DNA of 64,000 nucleotides from Paucisalibacillus globulus DSM 18846 (GCF_000482485.1 NZ_KI519436.1:230986-294985), one strand, 5' to 3'; counted from the stretch's first letter, positions 1 to 9,218 are shown. Program-made: numbers and translations. Notes: generated by a model from the letters alone, not told the origin.

Positions 1-638
1 CTGTTGAATTAAAGACTTTTTTGGAAGCGATTACATTTGGTGAACAAAATAACATAGTAGTTATCCATGATGCTGCATATGACTTAGTTACGTTTGATGG
101 CTATAAGTCACCAAGTATTCTTCAAGTACCAAATGCGAAAGAAATCGCTGTCGAGTTTGGTTCATTATCCAAGAGCTTTAACATGACTGGATGGCGGATT
201 GGGTATGTAGTAGGGAACAAGGAATTGATTAAAGCTCTTCACACGTATAAGAGTAATATCGATACTAGCCAATTTCTAGCCATTCAAAGAGCTGCAGCAC
301 TAGCTTTAAGAAGCAATTTATCAGATGTAGAAAAACATAGTGAAATATTTAAGGAAAGAATGGAACGAATGTATCAAGGTTTAACAGAAGCTGGTTTTCA
401 AGTTGAAAAGCCACGGGGTTCGATATTTATTTGGCCAAAGATTCCTGCAGGGTATACATCAGCAGAATTTGCAGAAAGACTTTTGGAGGAAGCTGGGGTG
501 ATTGTAACTCCTGGTACAGCCTTTGGCCCTTCTGGGGAAGGGTATATTCGAATATCTTTATCAGTAGATTTAGAACGTATTGATGAAGTAATTAATAGAA
601 TAAAGGAATTTACAAGTAAGGGTGTGAAATCGTCATGA
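1..638 (+). CDS. Class I/II PLP aminotransferase, C-terminal part (5' end outside window)
   Basis: The frame is open from base 3 with no start needed, so the gene begins upstream of the window. The visible ~212 residues are the large-domain end and small domain of a fold-type I aminotransferase of the aspartate/LL-diaminopimelate aminotransferase group. The PLP-binding Lys sits in the motif SLSKSFNMTGWRIGY, the cofactor-contacting Asp-Ala-Ala-Tyr motif lies just before it, and the substrate-carboxylate Arg is probably in YIRISLS near the C-terminus. Its stop overlaps the next start (ATGA), so it is translationally coupled to the TPP enzyme. In the context of a lysine 6-dehydrogenase-like gene downstream, a role as 2-aminoadipate transaminase is plausible, but substrate specificity cannot be read from sequence. 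Confidence 0.9.
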   Translation, partial: VELKTFLEAITFGEQNNIVVIHDAAYDLVTFDGYKSPSILQVPNAKEIAVEFGSLSKSFNMTGWRIGYVVGNKELIKALHTYKSNIDTSQFLAIQRAAALALRSNLSDVEKHSEIFKERMERMYQGLTEAGFQVEKPRGSIFIWPKIPAGYTSAEFAERLLEEAGVIVTPGTAFGPSGEGYIRISLSVDLERIDEVINRIKEFTSKGVKSS

Positions 639-2284
639 GTACGGGGATAAAAATAAGAATGAACGCAGCACAGGCAATTGTAGAATGTATGAAAAGAGAA
701 AGCATAAATAAGGTATTTTGTGTACCAGGTGAAAGCTACTTACCTCTCTTAGATGCACTATATGACGAACCATCCATTGATCTGGTTTCAGCAAGGCATG
801 AGGGCGGAGCATCGTTTATGGCGGAAGGATATGCGAAAGCTTCTCATAAACCAGGTGTAGTACTTGCGACAAGAGGGGTTGGGGCTGCTAATCTAACCAT
901 TGGGGTTCATACAGCTTATCAGGACTCCACACCAATGGTTGTTTTCCTTGGGCAGGTGCATAGTAAGTTTCGTGGTCGTGAAGGATTCCAAGAAGTAGAT
1001 TTGGATCAATTTTTCAAACCGATAACCAAATGGGCAGTTGAGGTAAAGGATCCAGAGAGAATGCCGGAACTTGTTGGAAGAGCATTTCGAATTGCTCGTT
1101 CTGGAAGACCAGGGCCAGTAGTTGTTTCTCTCCCTGAGGATGTGCTTCCAATTGAAACGGAAATGCATTTTGGTCCAGTAATAACCATACCAAAACCAGC
1201 ACCTTCTAATGAAGAGGTTATTTCAATGGAGAGCTTCCTCCTAAAGTCTAAAAAGCCACTTATTATTGCAGGTGGTGGCGTTAAACTTTCCCAAGCAGAG
1301 GAAGAATTAATTAGCTTTGCTGAAAAACTACAAATTCCAGTAATGGCTGCTTTTCGTCGGCATGATGTTTTTCCAAATAACCATGATTTATATGCTGGAC
1401 ATTTAGGCTTAGGGACACCAAAACAGGTAATTGAAACGGTCAAGGAAGCGGATTTGGTTATAGCGCTGGGAACGAGGTTGTCAGAAGTAACAACACAAGA
1501 TTATTCCCTGTTATCTCCAGACCAAAAGCTAATTCATGTTGATATTGAACACGATGTGATTGGAAAGGTTTATCCTCCTGATTTGGCCATAATAGCAGAT
1601 ATGAAAAAGGCGTTAGAGGCATTTGAGGAGATAAAGCTAAATAGTATATGGGCAACATGGGCTGAAGAAAGTCGTCTTCGTTATGAGACTGTAAGTAGAT
1701 TGGTAGTGACTGACAAAGAAGTCATCAATATGCATGTAATTCAAGCTCTTGTAGACATGTTACCAGCGGATGCATTAATCACGAATGATGCTGGAAACTT
1801 TGCAGGGTGGCTACATGGATTCTATCCCTTTACAGAAAAGAATACTTATGTTGGACCGACTTCTGGAGCAATGGGCTACGGGCTACCAGCAGCAATTGGT
1901 GCAAAGCTAGCTTTATCGAATAGGGTAGTTGTTTCGCTTTCAGGTGATGGTGGTTTTATGATGACGTTCCAAGAACTTGAGACAGCTGTAAGAGAAAAGG
2001 TGCCAGTAATTGCACTAGTATTCAACAATAATAGTTATGGAACCATCCGTATGCACCAGGAAATGCATTATCCAGAAAGAGTGATTGGAACTGATTTAGG
2101 TGCGGTTTCCTTTACTTCCTTGGCGAATGGCGTTGGAGCACAAGGATTCACGGTACATACGATCAGTGACTTCCAACATGCTCTAAATCAAGCATTGAAT
2201 AATGATCTGCCATCAGTTATCGAAATCATGACTGATGTAGAGAATATCTCGGTTTCATCAAGCCTATCATCATTGAGGGGATAA
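635..2284 (+). CDS. Thiamine-diphosphate-dependent enzyme, acetolactate synthase large-subunit-like
   Basis: The 549-residue protein has the three-domain layout of the acetolactate synthase/benzoylformate decarboxylase family: N-terminal PYR domain with the catalytic Glu in RHEGGASFMAEGYAKAS (about residue 55), a central DHS-like domain (about 195-330), and a C-terminal PP domain with the TPP/Mg motif GDGGFMM...NNNSYG (about 440-470). The start overlaps the aminotransferase stop by ATGA. No regulatory-subunit gene is adjacent, which argues against a biosynthetic acetolactate synthase. Because neighbours look like a lysine/aminoadipate degradation set, decarboxylation of a 2-oxo acid such as 2-oxoadipate is a reasonable inference. 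Other 2-oxo acid decarboxylase or lyase activities are equally compatible with the sequence. Confidence 0.88.
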   Translation: MSTGIKIRMNAAQAIVECMKRESINKVFCVPGESYLPLLDALYDEPSIDLVSARHEGGASFMAEGYAKASHKPGVVLATRGVGAANLTIGVHTAYQDSTPMVVFLGQVHSKFRGREGFQEVDLDQFFKPITKWAVEVKDPERMPELVGRAFRIARSGRPGPVVVSLPEDVLPIETEMHFGPVITIPKPAPSNEEVISMESFLLKSKKPLIIAGGGVKLSQAEEELISFAEKLQIPVMAAFRRHDVFPNNHDLYAGHLGLGTPKQVIETVKEADLVIALGTRLSEVTTQDYSLLSPDQKLIHVDIEHDVIGKVYPPDLAIIADMKKALEAFEEIKLNSIWATWAEESRLRYETVSRLVVTDKEVINMHVIQALVDMLPADALITNDAGNFAGWLHGFYPFTEKNTYVGPTSGAMGYGLPAAIGAKLALSNRVVVSLSGDGGFMMTFQELETAVREKVPVIALVFNNNSYGTIRMHQEMHYPERVIGTDLGAVSFTSLANGVGAQGFTVHTISDFQHALNQALNNDLPSVIEIMTDVENISVSSSLSSLRG

Positions 2285-2328
2285 GCCAATAACATATAGA
2301 AGTAAATAATATTAGGAGGTTATTACGA

Positions 2329-3819
2329 ATGGTAGAAGTAAAAACAAAAAAACTAACAAACTTTATTAATGGAGAATGGGTGAATGTAGAAAAGACTACA
2401 CCTGTTATTAATCCTGCAACTGGCGAAACAATTCTAGATGTTCCATTATCAGATGCAGATAGTGTAAATGCGGCAGTTAAAGCTGCTAAGATAGCACAAA
2501 AAGATTGGGCATTAGTTCCAGCACCACAGCGTGCGGAAGTATTATATCGAGTAGGTTATTTATTAAAAGAAAGAAAAGAAGAATTATCTCAGCTTCTAAC
2601 AATGGAAAATGGCAAGGTTATTGAAGAAGCACGTGGGGAAGTTCAAGAAGGAATTGACATGGCGTTTTATATGGCAGGAGAAGGGCGTCGGTTATTTGGG
2701 CAAACAACACCTGCTGAACTAAAAGATAAATTTGCAATGAGCATACGTGCCCCAATTGGAGTAGTTGGTATTATAACTCCTTGGAACTTTCCAATCGCAA
2801 TCGCAACCTGGAAGTCGTTCCCGGCAATTGTTGCTGGTAATGCAGTGGTATGGAAGCCTGCAACAGAAACGCCAATTATGGCGTATGAGCTAGCAAAAAT
2901 CTTTGAAGAGGCTGGCCTACCAAAAGGTGTTATTAACGTTGTATTTGGTAGTGGGTCTGAAGTTGGTGATGCTATGGTTCATCATGACGATATTCGCGTG
3001 ATCTCTTTCACGGGGTCAAATGATGTTGGACGTAATATCGCCGCAGAATGTGGTCGCCAACTGAAAAAGGTTTCCTTAGAAATGGGCGGGAAGAACGCAG
3101 TAATTGTCATGGATGATGCAGACTTAGATCTAGCAGTAGAAGGTATTTTATGGAGTGCCTTTGGAACAAGTGGCCAGCGCTGTACGGCATGTAGTCGTGT
3201 AATTGTTCATGAAGATGTGAAAGAGGCATTGGAGGAACGCTTACTAGTTGCAATGGAAAAATTAACAATTGGTAATGGATTAGATTCTGCCAATAAAGTT
3301 GGACCAATCATTAATAAAGCAGGTATCGAAAAAATTAAACAATATATTGAAATTGGAAAAGAAGAAGGTGCAAAACTCCTCGCCGGTGGATATGAGTTAA
3401 CAGAAGGGGACCATGCAAATGGAAGCTATTTTGCACCAACATTATTTACAAATGTTAAAGGATCCATGCGCATCGCTCTAGAAGAAATCTTCGGTCCAGT
3501 AGTTTCACTAGTTCCAGTAAAAAGCTTTGAAGAAGCTATCGAAGTAAATAATAGTGTAACATACGGCCTTTCAAGCTCTATCTTCACAAGAGATGTAAAC
3601 CGAGTATTCAAAGCACAACGCGACCTAGACACAGGAATCGTTTACGTAAACGCCGGAACAACCGGAGCAGAAATCCATCTACCATTCGGAGGAACAAAAG
3701 GCACAGGTAACGGCCACCGTGACTCCGGCACCCAAGCCCTAGACGTCTACACCGAATGGAAATCAGTATACGTGGATTACAGCGGTAAATTGCAACGTGC
3801 ACAGATTGATGTGGAGTAA
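2329..3819 (+). CDS. NAD(P)-dependent aldehyde dehydrogenase
   Basis: A 496-residue aldehyde dehydrogenase of the ALDH superfamily. The general-base Glu is in LEMGGKN (about residue 253), the nucleophile Cys is in GQRCTACSRV (about 287), the active-site Asn is in TPWNFP, and the conserved EEIFGPV motif is present. A strong AGGAGG ribosome binding site precedes the ATG. It is 44 bp downstream of the TPP enzyme and upstream of a lysine 6-dehydrogenase-like gene, so oxidation of 2-aminoadipate 6-semialdehyde (allysine) is the inferred job. The sequence also resembles 2-oxoglutarate semialdehyde dehydrogenases. Codon choice shifts toward A/C-ending codons in its last ~80 codons, next to the palindromic element that follows. 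Confidence 0.92.
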   Translation: MVEVKTKKLTNFINGEWVNVEKTTPVINPATGETILDVPLSDADSVNAAVKAAKIAQKDWALVPAPQRAEVLYRVGYLLKERKEELSQLLTMENGKVIEEARGEVQEGIDMAFYMAGEGRRLFGQTTPAELKDKFAMSIRAPIGVVGIITPWNFPIAIATWKSFPAIVAGNAVVWKPATETPIMAYELAKIFEEAGLPKGVINVVFGSGSEVGDAMVHHDDIRVISFTGSNDVGRNIAAECGRQLKKVSLEMGGKNAVIVMDDADLDLAVEGILWSAFGTSGQRCTACSRVIVHEDVKEALEERLLVAMEKLTIGNGLDSANKVGPIINKAGIEKIKQYIEIGKEEGAKLLAGGYELTEGDHANGSYFAPTLFTNVKGSMRIALEEIFGPVVSLVPVKSFEEAIEVNNSVTYGLSSSIFTRDVNRVFKAQRDLDTGIVYVNAGTTGAEIHLPFGGTKGTGNGHRDSGTQALDVYTEWKSVYVDYSGKLQRAQIDVE

Positions 3820-3889
3820 TGTCCGAATTAATTTTTATTAATTTCACGTTATTAATCGAAGAGGAAAATTAAGTGATTGCACTGAGCGG

Positions 3890-3997
3890 CCCGAATACAC
3901 GGAGACTCCCGCGGGAACAGTGGCAAGGGTGAGACCCCACAGAGCTTTAGCTCGAGGAGGCTCACCGCCACCCGCAGGAAAGCGGAGTGTATTCGGG
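3890..3997. repeat. Palindromic intergenic element (MITE/REP-like) of Bacillaceae type
   Basis: A 108-bp GC-rich element with perfect 11-bp terminal inverted repeats (CCCGAATACAC at 3890-3900 and its complement at 3987-3997) and inner complementary blocks (GGTGAG/CTCACC), so the whole element can fold into a long hairpin. Its composition is clearly different from the AT-rich flanks. The internal motifs (CCCGCGGGAAC, GGTGAGACCCC, GAGGAGGCTCACCG) are of the kind I know from dispersed palindromic repeats in Bacillus, Geobacillus and Oceanobacillus genomes. It separates the aldehyde dehydrogenase from the lysine 6-dehydrogenase-like gene and could act as an mRNA-processing or partial termination point. 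No coding capacity is seen. Confidence 0.75.
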
Positions 3998-4046
3998 ACG
4001 CGGGTAGCATAAGACAATTAATATATTTCACAAAAGGAGTGATTCG

Positions 4047-5219
4047 ATGAAAATCGGAGTACTAGGATCAGGATTAATGGGAAAAGAAGCCGCACGCGAC
4101 CTAACACAAAGCGAAGGAATAACAGCAATAGGCCTAGCAGACATCGACCTAACACGCGCGCAAGAAGTAGTAGACCAATTAAACTCACCAAAACTAACTG
4201 CCTATCAAGTGAACGCATCAGATGAACAGGAACTAGCAAACTTCATGCGTCAATTTGACGTCATCATAAACGCGCTATTCTATTCCTTTAACGAAATAGT
4301 AGCAAAAACAGCAATCCAAGTCGGGGTAAACTCCGTTGATCTCGGTGGTCATATCGGACATATCACCGATAAGGTATTGGATATGCATGAAGATGCTGAA
4401 GTTGCAAACGTAACATTAATCCCTGACCTTGGCGTAGCACCAGGAATGATTAACATTCTTTCAGGCTATGGTGCTAGTAAATTAGATGAATTAACATCTA
4501 TTAAACTATATGTTGGTGGAATACCGGTCAAACCAGAGCCGCCACTTGAGTATTACCATGTGTTTTCAATGGAGGGTCTGTTCGACCATTACACAGATCC
4601 ATCCCTTATTATTCGAAACGGGGTAAAACAGGAAGTCCCTTCATTATCAGAGGTAGAGCGACTTCATTTTGAAAAGTTTGGTCCATTAGAAGCATTCCAT
4701 ACCTCTGGTGGGACATCTACATTATCAGTCTCATATCCAGACATTGATACACTTGAATACAAGACCATTCGTTACCCAGGTCACGCGGAGAAGTTCCAAT
4801 TATTAGTTGATTTAAATCTTACCCGCAATGATTATGAGGTTGAATTACGAGGTCAGAAGATTAATCCAAGGGAAGTTTTCTTAAAAGTTCTTGACCCGAT
4901 TGTTGAACTAGGAGATAGAGATGATGCTGTACTTCTGCGTGTTGTTGTTTCCGGAATGAGGGCCGGAGAGGAAACAACTTATCAGTATGAAATGGCCACA
5001 TTTAAAGATCGTGAACATAATGTAACGGCGATGGCAAGAGCAACAGCTAATACGATTTCTGTCGTTGCGCAAATGATTGGAAATGGAACAATTGCTAAGA
5101 AGGGTGTATACCCACCAGAGCAAAGTGTACCTGGTGATGTATACATTAACGAGATGGGCAAACGTGGTGTTCAAATTAAGGAATCCGTTCAAACCGCTAG
5201 TTCTAAAGTAAAGTCTTAA
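4047..5219 (+). CDS. Saccharopine dehydrogenase family protein, lysine 6-dehydrogenase-like
   Basis: A 390-residue protein with an N-terminal Rossmann domain ([13 protein letters not shown], GxGxxG at residues 7-12) and the saccharopine-dehydrogenase-type catalytic region ([15 protein letters not shown], about 130-145). Length and motif order match lysine 6-dehydrogenases, which deaminate L-lysine to allysine/piperideine-6-carboxylate with NAD. The ATG follows an AAAGGAGTGATTCG ribosome binding site. Position after an aldehyde dehydrogenase and an aminotransferase fits a lysine to 2-aminoadipate to 2-oxoadipate route. The first ~80 codons use many A/C-ending codons, unlike the rest of the gene. 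Another amino-acid or opine dehydrogenase of the same family is the alternative. Confidence 0.85.
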   Translation: MKIGVLGSGLMGKEAARDLTQSEGITAIGLADIDLTRAQEVVDQLNSPKLTAYQVNASDEQELANFMRQFDVIINALFYSFNEIVAKTAIQVGVNSVDLGGHIGHITDKVLDMHEDAEVANVTLIPDLGVAPGMINILSGYGASKLDELTSIKLYVGGIPVKPEPPLEYYHVFSMEGLFDHYTDPSLIIRNGVKQEVPSLSEVERLHFEKFGPLEAFHTSGGTSTLSVSYPDIDTLEYKTIRYPGHAEKFQLLVDLNLTRNDYEVELRGQKINPREVFLKVLDPIVELGDRDDAVLLRVVVSGMRAGEETTYQYEMATFKDREHNVTAMARATANTISVVAQMIGNGTIAKKGVYPPEQSVPGDVYINEMGKRGVQIKESVQTASSKVKS

Positions 5220-5228
5220 AGACAATCA

Positions 5229-5262
5229 TCCCTCTGCATAAAACGTAGAGGGACCTTTTTCT
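5229..5262 (+). terminator. Rho-independent terminator after lysine 6-dehydrogenase-like gene
   Basis: Stem TCCCTCTGC / GTAGAGGGA (one G-U pair) with a 7-nt loop followed by CCTTTTTCT. It ends the catabolic operon and isolates the downstream IclR gene. Confidence 0.85.
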
Positions 5263-5287
5263 AATTGCGAACGCAAGGGGAATAGAA

Positions 5288-6055
5288 ATGAATCAAAGTG
5301 TAAAGAAAGCACTTAATCTATTAAATTTATTCAATGAAAAAAACTATGAACTTTCACTAAAGGAAATTTCCAAACGATCCAATCTTCCAAAGCCAACAGC
5401 CTATCGTCTACTTACGACCCTTGAATCGATGAACTATGTTTATAAAGTAAAGGAAAATGAGCATGATAGTCGTTATCGACTTGGGCTTAAGCTTTTAGAG
5501 TTAGGCCAACTTGTTTCCGACCAATTGGAGGTTAGGAGAATAGCTTTTCCTTATATGGAAAGCCTAGCAAATGATATTCAAGAGGCGGTGCACCTTGTAG
5601 TAACGAACCATAACGAAGCAACTTATATTGAGAAGGTCGAAAGCTCAAAGGCTATACGATTATATACGAGGATAGGTAAGAACTCTGCTCTATATGTTGG
5701 TTCAGGACCAAAACTTTTATTAGCGAATCTATCCAAGGAAAAACAAGAGATTATTCTAAATCAAGCAGAAGCAGAGGGAAGAATTAATCGTGAAGAATTT
5801 GAACAGGAACTTCACAGCATACGCTTAGATGGTTATTCTTACAGCAATGGTGAACAAGATGAAAATACAACAGGCATATCATTTCCAATCTATGATTATC
5901 AAAGCCGTGTTGTCGCAGCATTAACGATTAGTGGTCTGTCTACTTATTTCGAAGGTGATAATCTAAATAAAATCAAAATGAAATCAGAAGAAACGGCCGC
6001 AATAATATCTAGGAAACTAGGGTTTCGTGGTTTCGTCCAAGGAGTGGTAGACTAA
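5288..6055 (+). CDS. IclR-family transcriptional regulator
   Basis: A 255-residue IclR protein. The N-terminal winged helix-turn-helix covers about residues 1-70 (ALNLLNLF...LSLKEISKRSNLPKPTAYRLL), and the rest is the IclR effector-binding GAF-like domain ending near residue 245. IclR proteins commonly control adjacent catabolic operons in response to an aromatic or aliphatic acid. The gene sits directly downstream of the amino-acid catabolic operon, behind a terminator, and is the natural candidate to regulate it. The next gene starts immediately after the stop codon, so the two are co-transcribed. Confidence 0.92.
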   Translation: MNQSVKKALNLLNLFNEKNYELSLKEISKRSNLPKPTAYRLLTTLESMNYVYKVKENEHDSRYRLGLKLLELGQLVSDQLEVRRIAFPYMESLANDIQEAVHLVVTNHNEATYIEKVESSKAIRLYTRIGKNSALYVGSGPKLLLANLSKEKQEIILNQAEAEGRINREEFEQELHSIRLDGYSYSNGEQDENTTGISFPIYDYQSRVVAALTISGLSTYFEGDNLNKIKMKSEETAAIISRKLGFRGFVQGVVD

Positions 6056-6388
6056 ATGAATACCGTTTTTATTGCAGGACATGCTAGATTGCCATCTGGA
6101 ATGGCTGCGCAAAATATGTATGAAACCTTAACCATCACTGCTGAAATTGATCAGAAATATGGCGTTATTGTGGCTGCAAGTTGTACGTTAGCTACAGAAC
6201 ATGGCCGAGACTTTGTCCATCATTTATTACGTGGGTACAGTTTGCAAGATGGTATAGAGGGACCTGTAAAAGATGTTAAAAGGTATTATATGGGGAAAGC
6301 TGGAAATGCGATTTCTTCTGCGTTAAAGGATTTATATAAGCAGTATGAGTTGTATTTGGAGAAGAGGGTCAATACCTCTTTAGAATAG
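6056..6388 (+). CDS. DUF3870 domain protein
   Basis: A 110-residue protein whose ATG directly abuts the IclR stop (TAAATG). The sequence shows the features I associate with DUF3870 (N-terminal FIAGHARLP, central TLATEHGRDFV, then RGYSLQDGIE and a C-terminal DLYKQYELY helix). Function is unknown. These short proteins are often found beside catabolic or transport operons and their regulators. The tight coupling to IclR suggests a sensory or accessory role in the same pathway, which is inference only. Confidence 0.8.
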   Translation: MNTVFIAGHARLPSGMAAQNMYETLTITAEIDQKYGVIVAASCTLATEHGRDFVHHLLRGYSLQDGIEGPVKDVKRYYMGKAGNAISSALKDLYKQYELYLEKRVNTSLE

Positions 6389-6404
6389 AGAATATGATAT
6401 CCAT

Positions 6405-6450
6405 AAAAAGAAACAGAAACTATCAATTGCGATAGATTCTGTTTCTTTTT
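6405..6450. terminator. Bidirectional terminator
   Basis: Stem AAAAAGAAACAGAA at 6405-6418 pairs with TTCTGTTTCTTTTT at 6437-6450, with an inner CTATC/GATAG stem. The A-tract and T-tract allow use from both strands, between the convergent DUF3870 and YiaA/B-like genes. Confidence 0.88.
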
Positions 6451-6490
6451 CACAATGCCCTTAGTAATTTGGTTAATCTAACCAAAGAAG

Positions 6491-6967
6491 CTAGAACCCA
6501 CTTTTTTCTCTTGCTTTTTGAGTATCTCTAATATTTTTCTGAACCGTGATTGCTGCAAATATACTAAGAACGAATGACATTCCATAAAATCCTTTTTCAC
6601 TTAATATAATACTTCCAGCATTATATAAACCAATTGCTATTAATGCGATTGCTATGACTAATGCAAGCCAACTAATGCCATAGTAAATATTCGTAACCGG
6701 TACCCCTTCTTCTTTGTCCCTGACAGCTTTTTGTAAGGAGACTGCAGCATATAAACCAAAGACTAAAACGGCAAAATAATAACCTTTTTCATTCAACTCC
6801 ATGCCTGCATTAAACAAACCAATAAAGTAAGCAGATACACCAATTAACAGTGCAGCCCATGAAGCCCCTTTAAATGCAGCAGTTGGCTCACCTTCCACAC
6901 GTGGTATTTCCGGTCTGGTTTTCTCAGTCTCATCTTTTTCCATTAATACTTCTTTCAGGTCAGACAT
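6491..6967 (-). CDS. YiaA/YiaB-type membrane protein with two paired-helix repeats
   Basis: The ATG at 6967 (MSDLKEVLMEKDE) was chosen because AAGGGGGAAA lies just upstream; a longer frame begins 8 codons earlier without such a site. The 158-residue protein has a charged N-terminus and then two similar units, each a pair of membrane helices followed by a basic motif (SLQKAVRDKEEG and TVQKNIRDTQ). This is the arrangement of yiaAB two-helix domain proteins. Each unit carries G-L-F/Y-NAG and EKG(Y/F)Y motifs, showing internal duplication. The function of the family is not known. It is monocistronic, with a terminator shared with the opposing gene. Confidence 0.85.
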   Translation of the reverse strand: MSDLKEVLMEKDETEKTRPEIPRVEGEPTAAFKGASWAALLIGVSAYFIGLFNAGMELNEKGYYFAVLVFGLYAAVSLQKAVRDKEEGVPVTNIYYGISWLALVIAIALIAIGLYNAGSIILSEKGFYGMSFVLSIFAAITVQKNIRDTQKAREKSGF

Positions 6968-7277
6968 CACTTTTCCCCCTTGTAAAATCAAAAGTAATTT
7001 ACTATTAATGTTGACTTCATGATAATAATAGATAATTCGATAATAACATAATAGTTTAATAATTATTATGGGGATTTCTACCCATAAACGGTAAATTCGT
7101 ATAGTTTATCTGTAAAACACTAAGGTGATTGTATAATTCGGAATATTTGTTAGAATAAAGAAGGTGAAATAGTTTGAGTAACATGTGTCATAATAACTAA
7201 AAATTTTGGACAATCTGCTTCATTTGGAGAGGAAAAGTTGCAATTAGGAGATCCTGAGAGGGAAAATTATCCGTTTG
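6968..7277. other. Intergenic region without a confident gene
   Basis: About 310 bases upstream of the YiaA/B-like gene and downstream of the amidase gene. It is very AT-rich. A stretch from about 7180 to 7339 on the plus strand is open for roughly 50 codons (encoding ...GQSASFGEEKLQLGDPERENY...) but has no start codon or ribosome binding site, so it may be a decayed gene end or chance. Nothing else was recognised. Confidence 0.4.
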
Positions 7278-7325
7278 ATAAAAAGAAAACGATAAGTTCA
7301 ATTCTATTTCAAATTGAACCTATCG
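7278..7325 (-). terminator. Terminator of the amidase gene
   Basis: On the minus strand a CGATAGGTTCAATT-type arm pairs with AATTGAACTTATCG (two mismatches) around a short loop and is followed by TTTTCTTTTT. It lies about 60 bp beyond the amidase stop. Confidence 0.8.
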
Positions 7326-7386
7326 TAACAAATTCATAAGCTTGGGTTAATGTTTAGTCTTTAACCAACTAGTGAACCTTTTCTAT

Positions 7387-8196
7387 TTATCGTTGTTCCT
7401 GGATAATAAAAGCATCAGGAACGTAACGCTTTACTTTAGCAAGATGGTTTTCTGCATTATCTCGGTTCTCAAATGCTCCTGCTTGCACCCTATACCAAAC
7501 TTTTCCGGAAATAGTAATGGAGTCAACAAAAGAATTGATATTTTCTTTCTTAAGAAAAGCTACACGACCTTCCGCATTATTTTTAGCTTGGAAAGATCCA
7601 GCAATAATACGGTATATGGAAGTTGGGGAAGGGGATGGACTAGATTCCTTTCGTTTAAGGTTGAATGCACGAGCAATACCATTCACATGCCCTTGGGCAA
7701 CCGTTTGTCTCCAAGAGGCATCACGCATTAATGCAGCATCCTGAGCATTATCGATAAAACCATTTTCCGATAAAATAGCAGGCATAGAAGATTCACGCAA
7801 GACATGGAAATTAGCTTTTTTCTTACCACGGTTTTGTAGTCTGTTGACACTAGTTATTTCTTCATGAAGAATATTTCGGTATTTTGCTGTTTGGGAGGAG
7901 TCAGATAGAGCGCTATGAATGTAATCCTCATAGCCACGTGCAGATCCATTAAATGAATTACAATGAATGGATACAAAATAATCAGCACCCCATGCATTTG
8001 CTTCATTGGTACGTTGATTTAAGCTTTTAGTCGCATCACTAGTTCTACTCATTTTGACAGAAACATTCTCATACTGATTGGTTATGAGATTTCGAATCTT
8101 TAACGCTATATCGAGATTAATATCCTTTTCTTTTAAGCCATTTCCTTGTGCACCGGGGTCTGTTCCACCATGACCGGGATCAAGGTATAATTTCAT
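7387..8196 (-). CDS. N-acetylmuramoyl-L-alanine amidase with C-terminal SPOR region, CwlC-like
   Basis: The start MKLYLDPGHGG at 8196 follows AAGGAGGGAAAG; an upstream in-frame ATG at 8247 lacks a site. The 269-residue protein has an Amidase_3 domain (about 1-180) with zinc ligands in DPGHGG (His9), the following Glu, and SIHCNS, plus the catalytic Glu in ILSENGFID. After a Ser/Pro linker come two SPOR-like repeats (YRIIAGSFQAKNNAEG and YRVQAGAFENRDNAEN). There is no signal peptide. This architecture, including the lack of an export signal, matches CwlC, the late mother-cell lysis amidase of Bacillus sporulation, which cleaves between MurNAc and L-Ala. A prophage-derived amidase is the alternative, but no phage genes are nearby. 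Confidence 0.9.
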   Translation of the reverse strand: MKLYLDPGHGGTDPGAQGNGLKEKDINLDIALKIRNLITNQYENVSVKMSRTSDATKSLNQRTNEANAWGADYFVSIHCNSFNGSARGYEDYIHSALSDSSQTAKYRNILHEEITSVNRLQNRGKKKANFHVLRESSMPAILSENGFIDNAQDAALMRDASWRQTVAQGHVNGIARAFNLKRKESSPSPSPTSIYRIIAGSFQAKNNAEGRVAFLKKENINSFVDSITISGKVWYRVQAGAFENRDNAENHLAKVKRYVPDAFIIQEQR

Positions 8197-8357
8197 TTCT
8201 TTCCCTCCTTGTTCATAAATTATCTTACGTGATAGTTTATTCTTCATTTTAAGTAGCTATTGGACAAACATCTTGACTTTTGCTAATTTCCACGATTGTT
8301 CTAGGATATTAATCTAATCGTATAAGTACGAAAGGTAGAAAGGTAGATAAAGAGAGA

Positions 8358-9203
8358 ATGAAAATTATTGATACATATCGTTCTTTTCCAGATAATCCAA
8401 CATTATCAAGTTTAAGAGCGTATTATAATAATTTCCCAGATATCTTTGAGTTTTATTTTCAGGTTCATTGTAAGAATACAGATGATAGGTTAAATCAAGC
8501 CATTCGAATGTACTCCTCTGATTGGGATTCTATTAAGGAGGTGCATGATTGTATTGGTAATCTGATAGAGATTGTAGTTCAAGGATACCAATCTAACTAT
8601 CAACTTCAATTTCCAATTGCTGTGAACCTAATTGTCGGTGCATACGGTTCTAATGGCTATACGAATCATCAAATTATCCCAGATATAACGTTGGCAATCG
8701 AACGATTAGAGCCTGAGGAGGATTCTTTGAAAGTACTTATTGCACATGAGTTTGGTCATGCTGCACATCATATCATTTCTAATAATCATCAAATGGATTG
8801 GAAGTCTGTTCAGTGGGACCATCCATATACCTGGTTATTACAGGAAGGTACTGCAACTCATTTTTCGAAGCAAATTGTCCGACTTTTAAAAGAGTCTATT
8901 TATTTTTCTTATGATAATGATGGGGACGAGTGGTTGAAATTTGCTAAGAATAATAAACAAGAAATAATAAAAAGGTTTACTAGTGATCTATTAAGTAAGG
9001 AAAACAATCAAGAAATCTTCAAAGAGTGGTTTTCCATTCATGGTGGAACCACATTTGGTTTCTCACGGCTTGGATACTTTTTAGCAGATGCCATGTTTCA
9101 AGATTTTGTTAAAGAGATTGGAGAAATAAATACATTGCTTTTGTGGAAGGAAGATAACTTCTTCCAAATTGTAGAAGAATGGTTGAACAAAAACAGGGAA
9201 TAG
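8358..9203 (+). CDS. Putative gluzincin-type zinc metallopeptidase
   Basis: A 281-residue cytosolic-looking protein with a clear zinc site: HEFGH in LIAHEFGHAAHHI (about residues 134-138) and a downstream Glu in LLQEGTATHFS (about 163), the order of an HExxH+E gluzincin. It has no signal peptide or membrane segment. The N-terminal ~110 residues are not recognised. The family is like DUF2268/M1-type putative peptidases of Bacillaceae, but I cannot name it. The start is preceded only by a weak AAAGAGAGA. It is followed after 15 bp by an adenylyltransferase-like gene, with which it probably forms a short transcription unit of accessory functions. Confidence 0.75.
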   Translation: MKIIDTYRSFPDNPTLSSLRAYYNNFPDIFEFYFQVHCKNTDDRLNQAIRMYSSDWDSIKEVHDCIGNLIEIVVQGYQSNYQLQFPIAVNLIVGAYGSNGYTNHQIIPDITLAIERLEPEEDSLKVLIAHEFGHAAHHIISNNHQMDWKSVQWDHPYTWLLQEGTATHFSKQIVRLLKESIYFSYDNDGDEWLKFAKNNKQEIIKRFTSDLLSKENNQEIFKEWFSIHGGTTFGFSRLGYFLADAMFQDFVKEIGEINTLLLWKEDNFFQIVEEWLNKNRE

Positions 9204-9218
9204 ATTGGAGGATTTTAA

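Noticed and set aside
635-2284. Biosynthetic acetolactate synthase IlvB
   Set aside because: No ilvN or ilvC neighbour; it is translationally coupled to an aminotransferase in a catabolic-looking operon.
3608-4239. Minus-strand frames around the palindromic element
   Set aside because: They exist because of the A/C-ending codon patch in the real genes on the plus strand and encode low-complexity Leu/Arg-rich sequence.
7372-7731. 119-codon plus-strand frame
   Set aside because: Antisense to the SPOR/amidase gene, whose motifs are unmistakable; no ribosome site.
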